From Streptomyces sulfonofaciens (lineage in GTDB: Bacteria > Actinomycetota > Actinomycetes > Streptomycetales > Streptomycetaceae): a stretch of 64,000 nt of DNA. Shown here piece by piece: positions 60,312 through 64,000 of the stretch (positions are counted from its first letter, which is position 1; the number at the start of each line of letters is the position of its first letter). A program made the position numbers and the translations under genes. The stretch covers positions 1 through 64,000 of the forward strand of contig NZ_BNCD01000006.1 in the NCBI RefSeq assembly GCF_014656295.1, read 5' to 3'. Below the pieces are notes generated by a model that had not been told where the DNA came from, did not search any database, and saw only the letters and a program-made list of their open reading frames with translations.

Positions 60312-60347
60312 GCCCCGGTCTCGCTCCGCGAGGCCGGGGCTTTGCGT
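60312..60347 (+). terminator. Intrinsic terminator of the peptide gene
   Basis: A 12-bp stem with one G-U pair (60312-60323 with 60329-60340), a 5-base loop, then TTTGCGTT. Confidence 0.8.
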
Positions 60348-60432
60348 TGCCCGCACACGGCGGCGGGATCGCCGCGAGTCGCACCCCTCACTGTCCGCTC
60401 ACACCCCATCACCCCCCGGCATCGTCACCAAA

Positions 60433-60561
60433 ATGATCCTCACGATCTCCTACGAGATTGTTGACGATCACGTTGACATCCGCTTCAGTCTCACCGGGAG
60501 CTGCGGCCGGGACGTCCGGAGCTCGCCGACCGCCACTCCGCTCGGCCCCCAGGAGGTCTGA
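60433..60561 (+). CDS. Possible 42-residue leader ORF or small protein
   Basis: It starts MILTISYEIVDDHVDIRFSL and ends PTATPLGPQEV. The stop shares a base with the amidohydrolase start (TGATG), so it may serve to couple translation. The first half looks like two amphipathic strands and there is one Cys. The ribosome site is weak and codon bias is mixed (ATT, GTT), so this is uncertain. I do not recognise it. Confidence 0.4.
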   Translation: MILTISYEIVDDHVDIRFSLTGSCGRDVRSSPTATPLGPQEV

Positions 60562-61427
60562 TGGACATCGTGGACACGCACACCCATGTCATCTCGCCGG
60601 ACACGGTGCGATATCCGGTCGACCCCATCGGGGGGCGGCAGTCGGCATGGTCCCTGGACCACCCGGTGGACATCGACGGCCTGGTGCGGGCACTCGACCA
60701 GGCCGGCATCGCCAGGGCGGTGGTGGTGCAGGCGTCCACGGTGTACGGGCACGACAACCGCTACGTCGTTCAGGCGCTGCGGGCGCACCCCGACAGGTTC
60801 GCCGGCGTCTACTCGATCGACGCGATGGCCGAGGACGCCGTGGCGAGGATCGAGCACTGGCAGGGGCAGGGCCTGTCCGGCTTCCGCCTGTTCACCACCG
60901 GGACCACCATGCCCGGCCAGGCGGACTGGCTCGGCCACGAGAGCTCCTACCCCGCCTGGGCCCACGCCGAGGAACACGGCATCCCGGTGTGCCTGCAGAT
61001 GACGATCCAGGGACTTCCCGCGCTGCGGCGGCTGCTGGAACGGTTCCCCGGTGTCCGCGTGCTGCTCGACCACTGCGCACGCCCGGACCTGTCCGACGGC
61101 CGGCCCTACCGCAGGGCGAAGGACCTCTTCGAGCTGGCGGCGTTCCCCGGGGTGCACCTCAAGCTCACGCACCGGGCCCTGGCGGCGTCGGCCGAGGGCG
61201 CGTCCACGCCGGCCCAGTTCCTGGCGGACCTGGTCGCGGCGTACGGCGCCGGCCGTATCGCGTGGGGCTCCAACTTCCCCGCGGCGGACGGGACGGCGGC
61301 GGACATCCTGGCAGAGGCCCGCGGCATGATGTCCAGCCTGCCAAAGGCCGACCAGGAAATGATCCTCGGTGGCACGGCCACCGCCTTCTACCCCTCCCTC
61401 GGGGCGACGGGAGGCCGTCGTGCCTGA
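60561..61427 (+). CDS. Amidohydrolase-2 family hydrolase (PDC-hydrolase-like)
   Basis: A 288-residue TIM-barrel protein. Metal ligands: DIVDTHTHVISPD at the start, a central LRRLLERFPGVRVLLDHCAR with the His, and GRIAWGSNFPAADGTAADIL near the end, where the usual GSD reads GSN. Relatives include 2-pyrone-4,6-dicarboxylate lactonase and other hydrolases of aromatic catabolites. It is translated with an ORF of 42 codons before it (TGATG), has GGAGG in that ORF as its ribosome site, and overlaps the following gene by 8 bases. Confidence 0.85.
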   Translation: MDIVDTHTHVISPDTVRYPVDPIGGRQSAWSLDHPVDIDGLVRALDQAGIARAVVVQASTVYGHDNRYVVQALRAHPDRFAGVYSIDAMAEDAVARIEHWQGQGLSGFRLFTTGTTMPGQADWLGHESSYPAWAHAEEHGIPVCLQMTIQGLPALRRLLERFPGVRVLLDHCARPDLSDGRPYRRAKDLFELAAFPGVHLKLTHRALAASAEGASTPAQFLADLVAAYGAGRIAWGSNFPAADGTAADILAEARGMMSSLPKADQEMILGGTATAFYPSLGATGGRRA

Positions 61428-62316
61428 GCCCACCGTGCTGCGCACCGTTCTCGCCGACTACCCGCACACGACGACGCTGAAGAGCGGCGAGATCGGCAGT
61501 GACCGGGTGCGGCTGGACTTCCGCACCGTCTCGCCGATCCACCGGGCGTTCGCCCCGATGGTGCGCGACGAGGCCTACGACATCAGCGAGCTGGCCATCG
61601 TCACGGCCCTGCAGGCGATCGCGTACGGACGTCCTGTGGTGCTGCTGCCCGCCGTGGTGGCCTCGCGTTTCCAGCGCGGCTGCCTCATCGCGCACGCATC
61701 GCGCCCGGTGGCTCCGCAGGACCTGGCCGGCCGGCGCATCGGGGTACGCGCCTTCACCCAGACCACCGGCATGTGGGTGCGCGCGCACCTGGCCGAGGAC
61801 TACGGCATCGCGCCGCAGGACATCCGCTGGAGCACCCGCGAGGGCGCGCACGTGGCGGAGTACGCGGACCCCGGTTTCGTCGAGCACGACGGGTCGCAGG
61901 CGAGCCTCCTCGACCTGCTGCGCGAGGGCCGCATCGACGCCACCATCCTCGGCAACGACCTGCCGGGGACGGACGAGTTCGTGCCCGTCGTGCCCGATGC
62001 CGCGGCCCGCGACGAGCGGTGGTGGCGGCAGCACGGGTTCATGCCGGTCAACCACATGGTGGTCGCCGGGGAATCCGCGTGCCGCGGGGATGCCGCCGCG
62101 GTCCGCGAGGCGTACGCGCTGCTGCACCGCGCGGACGCCGCCGTGGTCCGTCGGGACGGCGCACCGCGGCCGACGCTCTTCGGCTTCGAAGCCCTGCGCG
62201 GGCCGATCGGGACCGTGATCGACGCCTGCCTCGCGCAGGGGCTGCTCCCGCGCCGACTCGGCGTGGACGAGGTGTTCGGACCGGCCAGGGACGTCCTCGG
62301 CCACACAGCGGACTGA
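61420..62316 (+). CDS. 4,5-dihydroxyphthalate decarboxylase-like protein (PBP2 fold)
   Basis: A 298-residue protein. The pattern RAFAPMVRDEAYDISELAIV, then FQRGCLIAHASRPVAPQDLA and GRRIGVRAFTQTTGMWVRAH, is that of 4,5-dihydroxyphthalate decarboxylase and related ABC-binding-protein-like enzymes. It has no signal peptide, so it acts in the cytoplasm, unlike a transporter binding protein. The family removes a carboxylate from a dihydroxy-aromatic diacid; the actual substrate here is unknown. The GTG start has GGGAGG upstream and lies within the end of the amidohydrolase gene. Confidence 0.82.
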   Translation: MPEPTVLRTVLADYPHTTTLKSGEIGSDRVRLDFRTVSPIHRAFAPMVRDEAYDISELAIVTALQAIAYGRPVVLLPAVVASRFQRGCLIAHASRPVAPQDLAGRRIGVRAFTQTTGMWVRAHLAEDYGIAPQDIRWSTREGAHVAEYADPGFVEHDGSQASLLDLLREGRIDATILGNDLPGTDEFVPVVPDAAARDERWWRQHGFMPVNHMVVAGESACRGDAAAVREAYALLHRADAAVVRRDGAPRPTLFGFEALRGPIGTVIDACLAQGLLPRRLGVDEVFGPARDVLGHTAD

Positions 62317-62369
62317 ACGGGGACCCAGGCCGGACACCGGCGCCGACGTTCGACGGAGAACCGGAGACG

Positions 62370-63674
62370 ATGAGCGAGACCATATCCACGGGCAGCCCCG
62401 TGCAGAGACAGAAGCCCAGCACACCCTTCTACCGCGACCTGGCCTTCCAGGTCCTCGTCGGGGTCGCCCTCGGGGTCCTCGTGGGGGCCCTGGCCCCCTC
62501 GGTCGGACACCACGTCCAGTTCCTCGGCGACATCTTCATCCACCTCATCCAGATGGTCGTCGGCCTGATCATCTTCTGTACGGTCACCCACGGCATCACC
62601 AGCGTCCGCGACCTCGGCAAGGTCGGGCGCATCGCGGTGAAGTCCCTGGTGTACTTCGAGGTGGTCACCACGATCGCGCTCGTCATCGGCCTCGTCGTGG
62701 TCAACGTGCTCAGGCCGGGCGCGGGCATGCACATCGACCCGTCGTCGCTGCACGCCGACGCCGCCGGCACGGCGCCGGCCAAGTCGGAGGGCTTCGACGA
62801 CTTCCTGGTCAGCCTCGTGCCGACCTCCGCGGTCCAGTCCTTCGCACAGGGCGACATCCTCCAGGTGCTGGTGTTCTCCGTGCTGTTCGCCTGCGGCCTC
62901 GCCTCGCTGGGCGAGAGGGCGCAGCCGGTGCTCGACATCGTCGGCACCGTGCAGCAGGCGCTGTTCTGGATCATCCGGAAGGTGATGCGCATCGCGCCGG
63001 CAGCGGCCTTCGGCGCCATCGCCTTCACGGTGTCCCGCTACGGGCTCGGCACCCTGCTCCCGCTCGCCCGGCTGGTGGGCGTGTTCTACCTGATCGTCGT
63101 GCTGTTCTTCGTGCTGGTGCTCTGGCCGGTCGCGCGGTACGCGGGGGTCAGCCTGCTGAAGCTGCTGCGCTACTTCCGTGCGGAACTGGTGCTGGTGCTG
63201 GGCACCAGCTCGTCGGAGAGCGTCTTTCCCCAACTGACGGCGAAGCTCAGGAAGCTGGGCGTGGACGAGCCCGTGGTCGGCCTCGTGCTGCCCACCGCCT
63301 ACAGCTTCAACCACGACGGCACCTGCCTGTACTTCGCCGCGGTCAGCGTGTTCCTCGCCCAGGCCACCGGTACGGACCTGAGCTGGCAGGCCCAGCTCGG
63401 GCTGCTGCTCGTCCTGCTGCTCACGTCCAAGGGCGGTGCCGGGGTGTCCGGGTCCGCGATCGCCGTGCTGGCGCTGACCCTGAGCGCGACCCACACGATT
63501 CCGGTCAGCAGCATCGCCCTGGTGCTGGGCGTGCACAGCATCCTCTCGGCCGCCTTCGTGTTCACCAACATCGCCGGCAACTGCGTGGCCACCCTGGTCG
63601 TCGGGAAGTGGGAGAACGCGGTGGACCGGGTGCGGCTGCGCACCGAACTCGACGCGGGGTACCGGGCCGCGTGA
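62370..63674 (+). CDS. dctA: Dicarboxylate/cation symporter (DctA family)
   Basis: A 434-residue protein of the DAACS family. Motifs: LAFQVLVGVALGVLVGALAP, LIQMVVGLIIFCTVTHGITS, the re-entrant loop GTSSSESVFPQLTAKLRKLG, PTAYSFNHDGTCLYFAAVSV, and TSKGGAGVSGSAIAVLALTL. DctA carriers import succinate, fumarate, malate or related aromatic-like diacids with protons or sodium. It lies 53 bases behind the decarboxylase-like gene on the same strand, so uptake of a diacid and its decarboxylation are probably linked. GGAG lies 4 bases before the ATG. Confidence 0.92.
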   Translation: MSETISTGSPVQRQKPSTPFYRDLAFQVLVGVALGVLVGALAPSVGHHVQFLGDIFIHLIQMVVGLIIFCTVTHGITSVRDLGKVGRIAVKSLVYFEVVTTIALVIGLVVVNVLRPGAGMHIDPSSLHADAAGTAPAKSEGFDDFLVSLVPTSAVQSFAQGDILQVLVFSVLFACGLASLGERAQPVLDIVGTVQQALFWIIRKVMRIAPAAAFGAIAFTVSRYGLGTLLPLARLVGVFYLIVVLFFVLVLWPVARYAGVSLLKLLRYFRAELVLVLGTSSSESVFPQLTAKLRKLGVDEPVVGLVLPTAYSFNHDGTCLYFAAVSVFLAQATGTDLSWQAQLGLLLVLLLTSKGGAGVSGSAIAVLALTLSATHTIPVSSIALVLGVHSILSAAFVFTNIAGNCVATLVVGKWENAVDRVRLRTELDAGYRAA

Positions 63675-63764
63675 CACCACGGGGGTGACGCCCCTGCATG
63701 GTGCGGCGGCGCGGCGCGGCGGCGGCCGCCCGGGCGCCGTGCACGCAGAGCCCCCCGCCCCGCC

Positions 63765-63807
63765 CGCCAGGCGGCGCCCGGCCCCAGCGGCCGGGCGCCG
63801 CCTGGCG
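63765..63807. terminator. 19-bp perfect-stem terminator after dctA
   Basis: The arms 63765-63783 and 63789-63807 are exact reverse complements with a 5-base loop, about 90 bases after the dctA stop. Confidence 0.85.
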
Positions 63808-63883
63808 CGTTCCGGCCGCGCAGGGCCGTGACCGCCGGTGCGGAGCCACCGGGCCACCGGTACGGGGACACCGGTGCGGCCTC

Positions 63884-63912
63884 TTGACGTCGCACACCAC
63901 CCTGGTTAGTTT
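63884..63912 (+). promoter_or_regulatory. Promoter TTGACG-N17-TAGTTT
   Basis: The -35 box TTGACG (63884-63889) and the -10 box TAGTTT (63907-63912) have the optimal 17-base spacing. It is one of the clearest vegetative-type promoters in the window and reads into the partial gene at the window end. Confidence 0.75.
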
Positions 63913-63932
63913 TCTGAACCGGTAAGAAAACT
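63908..63932. promoter_or_regulatory. Operator dyad over the -10 box
   Basis: AGTTTTCT (63908-63915) and AGAAAACT (63925-63932) form a perfect inverted repeat with a 9-base centre. It overlaps the -10 and start site, as expected for an autorepressor site. Confidence 0.7.
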
Positions 63933-63954
63933 GAACCGAGGGGGAGTTCTGCCG

Positions 63955-64000
63955 ATGCCTCGCAGGGCCGGATCGACCGCGCACGACGACGACTGGGGCG
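63955..64000 (+). CDS. Partial gene cut by the window end
   Basis: The ATG has GGGGGAG upstream. The visible 15 codons read MPRRAGSTAHDDDWG. That is too little to identify the product. The preceding operator suggests an autoregulated regulator or a transporter gene. Confidence 0.7.
   Translation, partial: MPRRAGSTAHDDDWG

Overview
The window looks like a Streptomyces chromosome. It has very high G+C with strong G/C preference at third codon positions, GGAGG-type ribosome binding sites, many ATGA/GTGA/TGATG start-stop overlaps, Tat-type secreted proteins and an almost complete absence of TTA codons. All assignments come from reading the sequence; no database search was run.

Layout. 0.2-9 kb holds housekeeping and accessory genes: a PolX-type DNA polymerase with PHP domain, a phosphoribosyltransferase/CapA pair, a DUF4386 membrane protein, two overlapping TIR-domain genes (one broken by an amber codon), a secreted protein and an aldo/keto reductase. 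9-16.5 kb carries a sugar-type ABC importer, then a leftward operon of a threonine-synthase-like enzyme, an AbgT transporter and an M20 hydrolase. 17-22.7 kb has an ECF sigma/anti-sigma pair, a Ser/Gly-rich secreted protein, a GltB-like FMN enzyme, a 55-residue hydrophobic protein and a Dyp-type peroxidase with a Tat signal.

22.7-35.7 kb is a rearrangement zone around a 2592-residue secreted RHS/YD-repeat toxin. The full toxin ends in a Hint domain and an LHH nuclease tip and is coupled to a SMI1/KNR4 immunity gene. Downstream lies an orphan cassette: a second Hint copy fused to a different tip, with its own candidate immunity gene. The cassette is bounded by an IS30-family element and three decayed integrase tails. 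IS30 has inserted inside the terminator hairpin of one of those tails.

36-40 kb has an MHS-family transporter and a Tat-exported beta-helix protein. 40-53.5 kb is a catabolic island: a NitT/TauT-type ABC importer, a UbiD decarboxylase, GntR, a three-subunit molybdenum hydroxylase, an alpha/beta hydrolase, an ACMSD-like amidohydrolase, a second GntR, a truncated ubiX and a Gfo/Idh dehydrogenase. Twelve-base palindromes upstream are likely GntR operators. The genes suggest uptake, decarboxylation, ring hydroxylation and hydrolytic opening of an aromatic or heteroaromatic carboxylate; the substrate is unknown.

54-57.5 kb has a GAF-domain activator, an aldehyde dehydrogenase and DUF779, with a Crp-like site upstream. 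58-63.7 kb has an amino-acid permease, a stand-alone RiPP-like peptide with a VSGG leader and its own terminator, then an operon of a tiny ORF, an amidohydrolase, a 4,5-dihydroxyphthalate-decarboxylase-like protein and a DctA carrier. The window ends inside a gene that begins behind a clear promoter/operator.
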